Of a stretch of 64,000 nucleotides of DNA, positions 43,667 through 51,542 are shown piece after piece (within the stretch, counting starts at the first letter, position 1; every line of letters starts with the position of its first letter). The DNA is from Anaerocolumna chitinilytica (GTDB taxonomy: Bacteria; Bacillota; Clostridia; Lachnospirales; Lachnospiraceae): NCBI RefSeq assembly GCF_014218355.1, contig NZ_AP023368.1, positions 4,713,501-4,777,500 of the forward strand, read 5' to 3'. The notes beneath the pieces were generated by a model. That model was given only the letters and a program-made list of their open reading frames with translations, searched no databases and was not told where the DNA came from. Made by a program: the position numbers and the translations under genes.

Positions 43667-43993
43667 ATAGTACCTCCTTATATTAATGGATTTTCTTTAC
43701 TTCCCCTTTTATCATGCTTTTTATTATAGTATCCCCTTATAAACTATTGGATAGTATACCATATTTTATCAATAATGTCATGTATAACCTGCTTTTCGGA
43801 AATATGATCAGGTCAAATACTTTCTTTAGGGAAAGAATTGCTTATATTCTTATATTTATTTCCATATAGGTCCTTTCATATACGTAAATGCATAAAAAGC
43901 CGGTAATTAACCAGCTTTTTATGCATTTAATATTTATCATATTCAATTCTAAATTATTCAGTAAAAAATACCTTATATCCTTCTGCAGGAATA
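43667..43993. other. Intergenic region between M16 peptidase and DUF4097 genes
   Basis: 327 bp. It holds the strong terminator at 43885-43929. The rest is AT-rich with no gene; the peptidase promoter should lie in its left half. Confidence 0.5.
43885..43929 (-). terminator. Terminator of the LiaF-like/DUF4097 operon
   Basis: A perfect 16-bp stem (TAAATGCATAAAAAGC with GCTTTTTATGCATTTA) enclosing CC-GG pairs. One of the strongest hairpins of the window. It is 64 bp past the stop at 43994. Confidence 0.85.
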
Positions 43994-44872
43994 TTAATTC
44001 TGGAAATCAACAGAGATACTGCCAACACCACCGTCGATGTCAATTGAATTTTCTGCTGTTACATTATTCCAGGACATCTTTCCGTATTTATTTCCATCAA
44101 TATAGATATTGCCAACACCAGGATTGACTTTGATATTATAATCATCCGTTGAACCATTTAACTTCAATTTGATGTCACCAACACCTGCATTGACTGTATT
44201 TCTTCCGTTTAGTGTACCTTGAATATCAATAGAGCCAACTCCCGCATCAATATCCGTTTCCTCTGACATTACATCATCCAGAGTGATCTCACCAACTCCG
44301 CCATCAATCTCAAGCTCTTCGGTCTTTATGCTATTTCCTTTAATATTCCCAACTCCGGCATTAATATCAAGCTTCTCGGAGTTCAGATCTTCAATTCTTA
44401 TATTGCCGGCACCGGCATCAATAACAGTATCTCTGGCTTCAAAGCCGTCCGGAAGATAAACGGTTATATTCGGCTTTGTGTGTACTTTTATGCCCCAATT
44501 GAAGATGTTCCAGAAATCTGATTTCGTAGTAATCTTAAGTTCATTTCCTGAGACAACGGTCCTAAAGTCTTTTGAAACATCTGTAGCTGTTACCCTTACC
44601 TTATCACTGTCACCCTTAACGATAGAAAGTTCTCCGATTCCATTCTTGATATTAAGATTTGCAACTCCTTCGAATTCCTTATCAAAATCCATAATATCTC
44701 CTCCTGAAGAATTCTCGGTCTTACTATCCCTCTCTGATACCTTGGATGTTATGTTTGTAACCGTCATGATACCTGTGGTTATTCCTGTTATGATAGCTGT
44801 TATGATAACGACTGCCAGAAATATTGCAAATGCCATAGCTGCATACTTTACTATTTTTTGAAATTCACTCAT
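43994..44872 (-). CDS. DUF4097-type membrane-anchored beta-helix protein
   Basis: A 292-residue protein with one N-terminal membrane segment (about 10-34). The rest is a repetitive parallel beta structure in which the motif GVGxI recurs about every 19-22 residues (INAGVGNIKG; IDGGVGEITL; IDAGVGSIDI; NAGVGDIKLK; NPGVGNIYID; IDGGVGSISV), typical of DUF4097 adhesin-like domains. It would project outside the membrane or face the cytoplasm. It overlaps the upstream LiaF-like gene by 4 bases (ATGA). LiaF/DUF4097 pairs are linked to cell-envelope stress signalling. Confidence 0.85.
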   Translation of the reverse strand: MSEFQKIVKYAAMAFAIFLAVVIITAIITGITTGIMTVTNITSKVSERDSKTENSSGGDIMDFDKEFEGVANLNIKNGIGELSIVKGDSDKVRVTATDVSKDFRTVVSGNELKITTKSDFWNIFNWGIKVHTKPNITVYLPDGFEARDTVIDAGAGNIRIEDLNSEKLDINAGVGNIKGNSIKTEELEIDGGVGEITLDDVMSEETDIDAGVGSIDIQGTLNGRNTVNAGVGDIKLKLNGSTDDYNIKVNPGVGNIYIDGNKYGKMSWNNVTAENSIDIDGGVGSISVDFQN

Positions 44873-45549
44873 TTTATATCAATCCCTCCAAACATACAGG
44901 TGGAGTTCACATAAACCGTCGGCTGTGATTCATCAAAGGTTTTACCGGCTTTATTGCTTACTCCGCCAAAGATGGGTATATTGGACACTTTAACATTAAC
45001 ATTGCCGGGCACTGAAATGTCGATTCCGCCAAAGGCAACAGTTGCATTGATAACAATATCTTCTTCAATAATAGCTTCTCTTAAGTCCAACTCTACTCCG
45101 CCAAAGATTGCGTTCATATTCGTTCCCATAAATCTTTCACCACGTATATGATATTCGTTTCCGGCAAAGATAGCTGAGTGCTGGTTCATGCCGCCTTGGA
45201 ACTTCACATTCTTAAATTCATCTCTTCTTCCCTGGAAAGAATTGCGAAAGATGATACTAACTCCGATTAAAACAAAAACTAAAGGAACAATTAATTTACC
45301 AACTACATGAAAATCCAGAATATTCAACTGGCCTAAAAAGAGCATTACCCCTACCAAAAGCCATATAAGATTGCCTGTTCTGGGGCCGTTCTGAAAGATA
45401 CTCACAACACTTGGTATAATGATTAATAATGTCCACCAACCGGTGAAGAAAAGATTAAAATCCCACAAGTTCATTGCGTCTCCGCCGAACCCGACGCCAA
45501 GTATAATAAAAATAATCCCCCATATTAGATTAGATGCTGTTAATTTCAT
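44869..45549 (-). CDS. LiaF-like cell envelope stress protein (DUF5668/DUF2154)
   Basis: A 226-residue protein. Three to four membrane helices lie in the first 105 residues (LIWGIIFIILGVGF; WWTLLIIIPSVVSIF; LIWLLVGVMLFLGQL; LIVPLVFVLIGVSIIF), a DUF5668 block. A soluble C-terminal LiaF domain follows, with repeating FGGV/FGGI motifs (AIFGGVELDLREA; AFGGIDISVPGNVNVK; MFGGIDIK). LiaF-type proteins inhibit LiaS-type kinases; no LiaS is nearby, so the role here is general envelope stress. It starts after AAGGAGG with a readable promoter. Confidence 0.85.
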   Translation of the reverse strand: MKLTASNLIWGIIFIILGVGFGGDAMNLWDFNLFFTGWWTLLIIIPSVVSIFQNGPRTGNLIWLLVGVMLFLGQLNILDFHVVGKLIVPLVFVLIGVSIIFRNSFQGRRDEFKNVKFQGGMNQHSAIFAGNEYHIRGERFMGTNMNAIFGGVELDLREAIIEEDIVINATVAFGGIDISVPGNVNVKVSNIPIFGGVSNKAGKTFDESQPTVYVNSTCMFGGIDIK

Positions 45550-45579
45550 AATGAATTACCTCCTTGCTTTGATACTCTT

Positions 45580-45608
45580 ATGATACAAAAACAAAGGTGT
45601 TTTCACAA
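45580..45608 (-). promoter_or_regulatory. Promoter of the LiaF-like operon
   Basis: On the minus strand TTGTGA (45603-45608), a 17-bp spacer and TATCAT (45580-45585). It lies about 30 bp before the start codon. Confidence 0.5.
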
Positions 45609-45655
45609 GTTACATTTGTCATATGTTTTGCATGGCATCTGTAATATGTTCACTG

Positions 45656-45684
45656 TTGACTTTACACCTAATTTTCGATAGAAT
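45656..45684 (+). promoter_or_regulatory. Promoter of the diacylglycerol kinase-like gene
   Basis: TTGACT (45656-45661), a 17-bp spacer and TAGAAT (45679-45684), a good sigma-A promoter. Downstream at 45737-45749 is the perfect palindrome GCGCG-AAA-CGCGC, close to the ribosome site and much more GC-rich than the surroundings. Confidence 0.7.
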
Positions 45685-45765
45685 TTACATAGGTTTCACA
45701 ATTAAAAACTGCTTTGTGAAAAAAGAAAATCCATCTGCGCGAAACGCGCTGGAATAGGGGAATAC

Positions 45766-46689
45766 ATGTATCATTTTATAATAAATCCGCATTCCTGCAC
45801 CGGCAAAGGACTGCACACCTGGCATCAGATTAAGGCGGAGTTAGATAGACTCTCTGTTCCTTACGAAAGTTATCTGACCACACATCCCGGACATGGAAAG
45901 GAACTGGCTGAACACTTGTTTACACAACATGCCGGTATACTAAAGGTAGTCATCGTAGGCGGTGACGGAACACTCAATGAGATAATTAACGGTATTCCTG
46001 ATATGGAAAGAGCTCATATAGGTTATATCCCCGCAGGCTCCAGTAATGATTTGGGAAGAAGCCTCGGTCTTTCTAAGAATCCAATTGCAAATCTTACGCG
46101 TATACTAAACAGCAGTTCCCTTCATTTAATGGACATTGGGTTGGCTTCTACTCAGGATGGGAAACTGCAGAACAGGTTTTTAGTAAGCAGCGGCCTTGGG
46201 TATGATGCTTATGTATGTGTGGAGGCTTTACGATCCCCTCTAAAAACTTTTCTAAATCATCTTAGATTAGGCAAACTGACTTATATCATCATTGCAATTA
46301 TGCAGCTTTTTGCAAGACCCTTTATGGAAGGGATGATATCAGCTGATGGCAGTGAATTTAAACACTATAAAAAACTTCTCTTAATCACTTCCATGATACA
46401 AAAATACGAAGGCGGTGGTATGAAAATGTCACCGAGTGCAGACCCTAATGACGGAAAGCTTTCAATTTGTTTTGTCCATGGACTTTCTAAACTTCGGATT
46501 CTGACTTTGCTGCCTTTCCTGTTATTTGGTAAACATACGGGATTTAATGGTGTAGAGACTTTTGACTGCGAGGAATTAAGAGTAAAACTTACAACCCCTC
46601 ACGCTATTCACTTAGACGGAGAATGCCCCGGACGATATAATGAAGTTACAGTTACATGCCTTCCTAATAAGATTCAATTGTTACAATAA
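45766..46689 (+). CDS. Diacylglycerol/lipid kinase family protein (YegS/DgkB-like)
   Basis: A 307-residue kinase. INPHSCTGKG at the N-terminus and GGDGTLNEIINGI are the two phosphate/nucleotide motifs, and GYIPAGSSNDLGRSLGL is the family signature. The C-terminal part is the beta-sandwich that contacts the lipid, ending CPGRYNEVTVTCLPNKI. It phosphorylates diacylglycerol or related lipids with ATP on the membrane surface. It is followed by a VanZ-like gene 42 bp on. Confidence 0.92.
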   Translation: MYHFIINPHSCTGKGLHTWHQIKAELDRLSVPYESYLTTHPGHGKELAEHLFTQHAGILKVVIVGGDGTLNEIINGIPDMERAHIGYIPAGSSNDLGRSLGLSKNPIANLTRILNSSSLHLMDIGLASTQDGKLQNRFLVSSGLGYDAYVCVEALRSPLKTFLNHLRLGKLTYIIIAIMQLFARPFMEGMISADGSEFKHYKKLLLITSMIQKYEGGGMKMSPSADPNDGKLSICFVHGLSKLRILTLLPFLLFGKHTGFNGVETFDCEELRVKLTTPHAIHLDGECPGRYNEVTVTCLPNKIQLLQ

Positions 46690-46731
46690 TAATAAAGTAA
46701 TACATACAAATGCAGAAAGAAGGTATCAGTT

Positions 46732-47607
46732 ATGCCAAAAAGTACATCCTATACCACAACAGCCACTATCCTGTTCAGTATTTTAACCCTTGTTCTTGAG
46801 CTTGGTGCATATTATTTTCTAACTGTTTCTATTTTTACTTTTTTGATTACTGCTTTTTTGGCACTTCTTTTCTCCCATTTGACTCTGGTCATCAGCCAGC
46901 ACTTTGAATCTTGTTTTACTTATCAGCTCTTACATCTACTGATGTGGGGAATCATACTCTTTCTGCTGTACATCGGAAATGATTCTGACTTTATTTCCTT
47001 CTCCTTAGTGCTCCTTTTGTTTCCTTTCATCCATTGGGCATGCTGCATATTATACAGTATTCTCAGAAATCTTTGGGACGAAGGCGGGCGTTTAACGGGT
47101 TTCAAAAATTATTTTAGGAACAGTTCCATTCTATTTCTGCTGGTTTATGCTGTTTTTCTTACATATTGGCTCTTTCTTGCCAATACGGACAGCCGCTTCC
47201 ATGCAGAATCCTTTTCCATTAATTTTGTTCCCTTTTTAACCTTAGCAAGTCTGATAACAGACCTTATAGACAAAAATATAACCCTGTCCCACATATTTGC
47301 CTTTCTGGGAGACAGGGCGCTGATATATCTTCCTTATGGATTCTTTTGTATATTACTGGCTAAAAGGCAGTCACGCCTGATTCGTTTCCTTTTACTTCTG
47401 CTATTTCCTATCTTGCTTGAAGTATTACAGGGATTATTAGCTATTGGCAGCAGCGACATTGAAGATGTTTTCTATGGTCTGTTGGGTGGCTTTTTGGGCG
47501 GGTTATTGTATCATCTTCTTAACCGCATTTACCGGAATAGAAAGGGTATGGAGTTTCTTGCCACCTCCCGCCGCTTTTACTCAAACCGAAGCTCTCTTCA
47601 TTTTTAA
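46732..47607 (+). CDS. VanZ-like membrane protein
   Basis: A 291-residue protein. The N-terminal half has about four hydrophobic helices of unknown type. The C-terminal part is a VanZ-like domain with the sequence pattern NFVPFLTLAS, YLPYGFFCILLAKR, LLFPILLEVLQ and DIEDVFYGLLGGFLGGLLY, where the conserved Asp-x-x-D-V-x-x-N/G motif is visible. VanZ-like proteins are often tied to teicoplanin or other envelope stress. Its stop overlaps the convergent helicase gene by 4 bases. Confidence 0.82.
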   Translation: MPKSTSYTTTATILFSILTLVLELGAYYFLTVSIFTFLITAFLALLFSHLTLVISQHFESCFTYQLLHLLMWGIILFLLYIGNDSDFISFSLVLLLFPFIHWACCILYSILRNLWDEGGRLTGFKNYFRNSSILFLLVYAVFLTYWLFLANTDSRFHAESFSINFVPFLTLASLITDLIDKNITLSHIFAFLGDRALIYLPYGFFCILLAKRQSRLIRFLLLLLFPILLEVLQGLLAIGSSDIEDVFYGLLGGFLGGLLYHLLNRIYRNRKGMEFLATSRRFYSNRSSLHF

Positions 47608-49967
47608 TGTGATTCATGGCTTAACCAGAATTCTTTTATCAATCCTTTTAATTCATTCTTATCGACCACCTGATAGGGGAACCATTCCCTTGGAAAGAGC
47701 TCCTGATATCGACTATCTAAAAATCGCTCTTCCAAAAGGAGAATTGCCCCCTTATCCTGTGTGGTTCTGATTACTCTTCCGGCAGACTGAAGCACCTTAT
47801 TCATTCCCTGATACAGGTAGGCATATTCAAAACCGCTGCTCTTTGTTTCCTGATAATATTTTCGATATAATTCTTTTTCCCCGTTTACCATGGGAAGTCC
47901 TGCTCCAACAATAACCGCTCCGATCAAACGGTCATGTTTTAGATCAATTCCTTCACCAAACACCCCTCCCATAACACAAAAGGCGATTCTTGTACTATCG
48001 GGATTAATGGTAAAATCATTTAAAAAGTTCTCTTTTTCTTCTTCTGTCATAGAATTGCCCTGAACCACTACATTAGCAAGTATTCCTCTGGAAAGCTCCT
48101 CAATTTTATTTAACATCTGATAAGAAGGAAAAAACACCATATAATTACCCTGTTTGCATTCCGTAAAAGTCTTTATATACTCAATGATTTTCCTGTATTC
48201 TTTCTCATTTCTTTTTGAGTACTTGGTACTGACATCTCTGCCCACAGCAATAAAACGGTTCTCTTTCTCAAAGGGTGAAGGCGCATATACCGCATAATCA
48301 TCTTCTCTTCCTCCAAGCTGTTCTTTATAATACTGTATGGGTAACAGCGTCGCAGAGAAAAACACCGCACTTCTTCCTTTATCCAGACGGCCTTTTAAGT
48401 TATCTGAGGGGTCCATGCATAACAGTTTGATAAAGAACTCCCCCCTATCCGTATAATCCGTATAAGTAATATATTTATCATTGTAAACATCATATATTCC
48501 AAGGAAATGCCTTATATTCATGTAGGTTGTAAGCACTTCCTCTTTTCCGTCAAAATCCTTGTGATCCGTCAGAAAATCCTCATACTTGGTCATAAGGTGC
48601 ATCAGATGAAGTACCAGGTCAGAGACGTTTTCCTGTTCCTTCGTCTCATCGCATTCCCTCTTTAATTTTAACAAATCATTGTTGATTGTATCCAACGCTT
48701 TCTCGAAAGCCTTGTCTTTCCCTTTTACCAGTCGTTTGACCTGAAGGATTTCTTCTTTAAACAGTACTGCGCTGTACATCTCCCTTGCTCGATCTACCAG
48801 GTTATGAGCTTCGTCTATTAAGAAGACATAATCATTCTTCTTTTCATTCTGGAAGAAGCGTTTTAAATAGACATTGGGGTCAAATACATAGTTATAATCA
48901 CAAATTATCAAATCTGCCCAGGTCGCTGTATCCAGACACATTTCGAAAGGACAGACATTGTGTTTTTCTGCAAAATCAAGAAGCTTTTCTCTGGAAATAT
49001 CATCTTCTGAAACCAGTAAGTCATAAACAGCCTCATTTACTCTGTCAAAATGCCCCCTCGCCCGGGGACAGCTATCGGGATTACAGTCAGCCTTATCTAA
49101 AATACATATTTTATCTTTTGCTGTAATAGTTACTGCTTTTAGAAGGAGTCCTTTCTCCGTTAACAGCTGCTTGGTCTCCTCTGCCACCGTTCTTGTAATA
49201 GTCTTAGCGGTCAGATAAAAAAGCTTCCCGGTCAGTCCTTCTCCCATAGCCTTTATGGCCGGGAAAACCGTTGAAATCGTTTTTCCAACTCCGGTAGGAG
49301 CTTCTATAAAGAGCCTTTTATTACGAAGAATGGTTACATAGACATCCGAAACCAGCTTCTTTTGCCCTTCCCTGTAGTTAAAGGGAAATTCGATTTCCTT
49401 GATACTGGTGTTACGTGTTCTGCTCCACCTAATCTGCCATACAGCCCACTTAGCATATTCTTTTATTAAATTATCAAACCATATACTTAATGTTTTGAAC
49501 TCCAGAGTTTCCTCAAAGTACTTCTTGTCTTCTGTGTCAAGATTACAGTAGGTCATACGTATTCCGATAGTATCAAGTTCATTCTGCAGCGCATAAATAT
49601 AAGCATAGCACATAGCCTGCGCCTTATGCACCGGCACAGGCTCTGTAAGATATTCAAGATCCATATACATACCCTTGATCTCATCAATGGTTACTATCTC
49701 TTCTTTTATAATGCCATCAGCTCGTCCTTCCACAACAAAAAGGAATTCAATATCCCCTGCACTGATCGGAAGGCTTATACTAAGCGGTACCTCTGCAGTA
49801 TAACTAGTCCCCATCTGCTTCTGAATTTTCCGGTGAATCCGGCTGCCCTCCTGCATAGCCTCTGCTTCTTTCCTTCCCCCATGCCTGTTATCCAGATCTC
49901 CTGAGCGAAAGATGAATTCAACAAGGTTCCTAACTGATATTTTTACTACTTCTGCCGTATCTCCCAT
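47604..49967 (-). CDS. PD-(D/E)XK nuclease-XPD/DinG-type helicase fusion
   Basis: A 787-residue protein. The N-terminal about 200 residues are a RecB-like nuclease domain: RADGIIKEE then IDEIKG (the D...E-x-K catalytic pair) and QAMCYAYIYALQNEL. The rest is a superfamily 2 helicase with Walker A FIEAPTGVGKTISTVFPAIK, the DEAH box DEAHNLVDRA, an iron-sulfur domain with four cysteines (CILDKADCNPDSC ... CPFEMC), and motif VI QSAGRVIRTTQDKGAILLLE. XPD/DinG helicases unwind 5'-3' and act on R-loops and G4. The fusion suggests end-processing in repair. It is transcribed convergently to the VanZ gene. Confidence 0.92.
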   Translation of the reverse strand: MGDTAEVVKISVRNLVEFIFRSGDLDNRHGGRKEAEAMQEGSRIHRKIQKQMGTSYTAEVPLSISLPISAGDIEFLFVVEGRADGIIKEEIVTIDEIKGMYMDLEYLTEPVPVHKAQAMCYAYIYALQNELDTIGIRMTYCNLDTEDKKYFEETLEFKTLSIWFDNLIKEYAKWAVWQIRWSRTRNTSIKEIEFPFNYREGQKKLVSDVYVTILRNKRLFIEAPTGVGKTISTVFPAIKAMGEGLTGKLFYLTAKTITRTVAEETKQLLTEKGLLLKAVTITAKDKICILDKADCNPDSCPRARGHFDRVNEAVYDLLVSEDDISREKLLDFAEKHNVCPFEMCLDTATWADLIICDYNYVFDPNVYLKRFFQNEKKNDYVFLIDEAHNLVDRAREMYSAVLFKEEILQVKRLVKGKDKAFEKALDTINNDLLKLKRECDETKEQENVSDLVLHLMHLMTKYEDFLTDHKDFDGKEEVLTTYMNIRHFLGIYDVYNDKYITYTDYTDRGEFFIKLLCMDPSDNLKGRLDKGRSAVFFSATLLPIQYYKEQLGGREDDYAVYAPSPFEKENRFIAVGRDVSTKYSKRNEKEYRKIIEYIKTFTECKQGNYMVFFPSYQMLNKIEELSRGILANVVVQGNSMTEEEKENFLNDFTINPDSTRIAFCVMGGVFGEGIDLKHDRLIGAVIVGAGLPMVNGEKELYRKYYQETKSSGFEYAYLYQGMNKVLQSAGRVIRTTQDKGAILLLEERFLDSRYQELFPREWFPYQVVDKNELKGLIKEFWLSHESH

Positions 49968-50034
49968 TTATTCCTCTTCTCACCAATTCTTTATCTCACA
50001 CAATATATTATGATTCAGGTGGCTGACAAAAATG

Positions 50035-50071
50035 AAAAGCATCCTTTTTGTTATCCGCCAAAGATGCTTTT
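50035..50071 (-). terminator. Terminator of the disordered-protein gene
   Basis: Arms AAAAGCATC and GATGCTTTT with an added CTTT/AAAG region. On the minus strand the hairpin is followed by CATTTTTGTC. It lies between the stop at 50097 and the helicase start. Confidence 0.7.
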
Positions 50072-50096
50072 GCCTTATAGTATCTGTATTCTAAGG

Positions 50097-50756
50097 CTAG
50101 TAATAGTCTGTATAGTCTTCCTCATCATCATCACCATACATACCTTTTTCATAGCCCTTTGTCCAATCCTTATTGCCCATTCTCTTCCTGTTCTGAGGTC
50201 TTGTCTGCTTTATATTATCCTTTTCCAGTACCTGACTCTTACGTTTCAGAACCTTTTTTTCCTTTTCCAGACGTTTAATCGTTTCCATCTTATCCGTCTG
50301 AGGCTCTTTCTCTTTGCTCTGGCTGTTTCTTGCCTTTAAATCATTGCGCTGACCTGTGGCTTTGCCTTTACCATAGTTTTTGTCACTCTCGTAATCATCC
50401 TCTTTACGAAAACCGTATCCACCGCCATAATTATCCCTGCCAGAACTTCCATATGAGCTCTTATACTTATTCTCTCTGGTTCCGTCCGTAAAAGCTTTGG
50501 CGCCATTGGTTCTGTTGCTGTCTTTACCGCCATAACTGACTGGCTTATTATCTTTACTCTTGCCCTGGCTTACATTCTTAGAGTAGGTATTATTTCTATT
50601 ATCACTATTACTCCTACTCTGGTATCCTGTGGTTTTCGAATCATTGCTTCTTTTGTTATCTGATTTGCTGTATGTGTCTGATGTGCTGTGATTATACCTG
50701 TTCAATCCACGGTTATCTGTCGGCCTGCTGCCGTCCTTCGCATTGATTGTAGACAC
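50097..50756 (-). CDS. Low-complexity, disordered hydrophilic protein of unknown function
   Basis: Starts at GTG 50756, chosen because AGGAG lies seven bases upstream; the frame also extends to 50795. About 219 residues are dominated by Asn, Lys, Ser, Asp, Gly, Tyr and Arg, with almost no hydrophobic residues. There is one predicted coiled coil (MET-IKRLEKEKKVLKRKSQVL) and an acidic Asp/Glu/Tyr tail (DDDEEDYTDYY). No family recognised. The good ribosome site, own terminator and clear frame support a real gene. Confidence 0.65.
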   Translation of the reverse strand: MSTINAKDGSRPTDNRGLNRYNHSTSDTYSKSDNKRSNDSKTTGYQSRSNSDNRNNTYSKNVSQGKSKDNKPVSYGGKDSNRTNGAKAFTDGTRENKYKSSYGSSGRDNYGGGYGFRKEDDYESDKNYGKGKATGQRNDLKARNSQSKEKEPQTDKMETIKRLEKEKKVLKRKSQVLEKDNIKQTRPQNRKRMGNKDWTKGYEKGMYGDDDEEDYTDYY

Positions 50757-51014
50757 GTAAGTTCTCCTCTCCCTAAGCAAAAAATTCCGAGTCAAATCTA
50801 TTGTCTATTTTATTCAATTTTTGTTTCTTGTCAATATGTTTTAAGAAAAATATCTCAGTATTTACCTTAAGTTTACCTTGCATTTTAATGCTTAATCTGG
50901 TAAAGTCAAATTGTGATACAAAGGGAACAAATTGAGAAAGATTTTTCTTAAAATCCCAGTATAAATATTTATGCCTACAAGCATAACAGGCATACTGAAA
51001 GAGAGGTATTTTAA

Positions 51015-51380
51015 ATGAGCGAACACGTACACGGCCATGATTGCGGCTGCGGACATGATCATGACCATGAGCATGAGCATATGAATGTAACTTTAACACT
51101 GGATGATGGCAGTGACTTAGAATGTGAAGTTCTTTGCATATTCCCTGTAGGCGAGAAAGATTATATCGCACTCGTACCTGCTGACAGCGAAGAAGACGAA
51201 GAAGGCGAGATCTTCTTATATCAGTTCATAGAGCATGACAATGACGAAATCGAATTGCTTAACATTGAAGATGACGAAGAATTTGAAGCTGTATCCGATG
51301 CTTTTGATGAATTAATGGATAGCGAAGAATTTGACGAAATGTTTGGTGATGATGAAGAAGAAGGCGAAGACGAAGAATAA
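51015..51380 (+). CDS. DUF1292 family protein with His-rich N-terminus
   Basis: A 121-residue protein of the DUF1292 (YrzB-like) family: the core VTLTLDDGSDLECEVLCIFP, EKDYIALVPADS, GEIFLYQF and the acidic C-terminal half are typical. The first 22 residues are unusual (HVHGHDCGCGHDHDHEHEH), a metal-binding-like stretch. YrzB-like proteins neighbour yrrK/ruvX in many genomes; here the neighbours are different. The start follows AGAGAGG and the gene ends in a strong terminator. Confidence 0.9.
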   Translation: MSEHVHGHDCGCGHDHDHEHEHMNVTLTLDDGSDLECEVLCIFPVGEKDYIALVPADSEEDEEGEIFLYQFIEHDNDEIELLNIEDDEEFEAVSDAFDELMDSEEFDEMFGDDEEEGEDEE

Positions 51381-51407
51381 TATATCTTCCCCTCTATAAA
51401 ACAGAAT

Positions 51408-51452
51408 AACCGCCGGGCTGCTGTTCAAAAGAACACTCCCCGGCGGTTTTTG
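51408..51452 (+). terminator. Terminator of the DUF1292 gene
   Basis: Arms AACCGCCGGG and CCCGGCGGTT with an inner GTTC/GAAC pair, followed by TTTTTG. A classic GC-rich terminator. Confidence 0.9.
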
Positions 51453-51542
51453 TATGTTTTTTTATCAATAATTAGAGCCGCCCTGTCACCTGTAATGCTT
51501 AGTATCGGTATAATAATCGATGCAAGTAAGACGACAAGTTGG

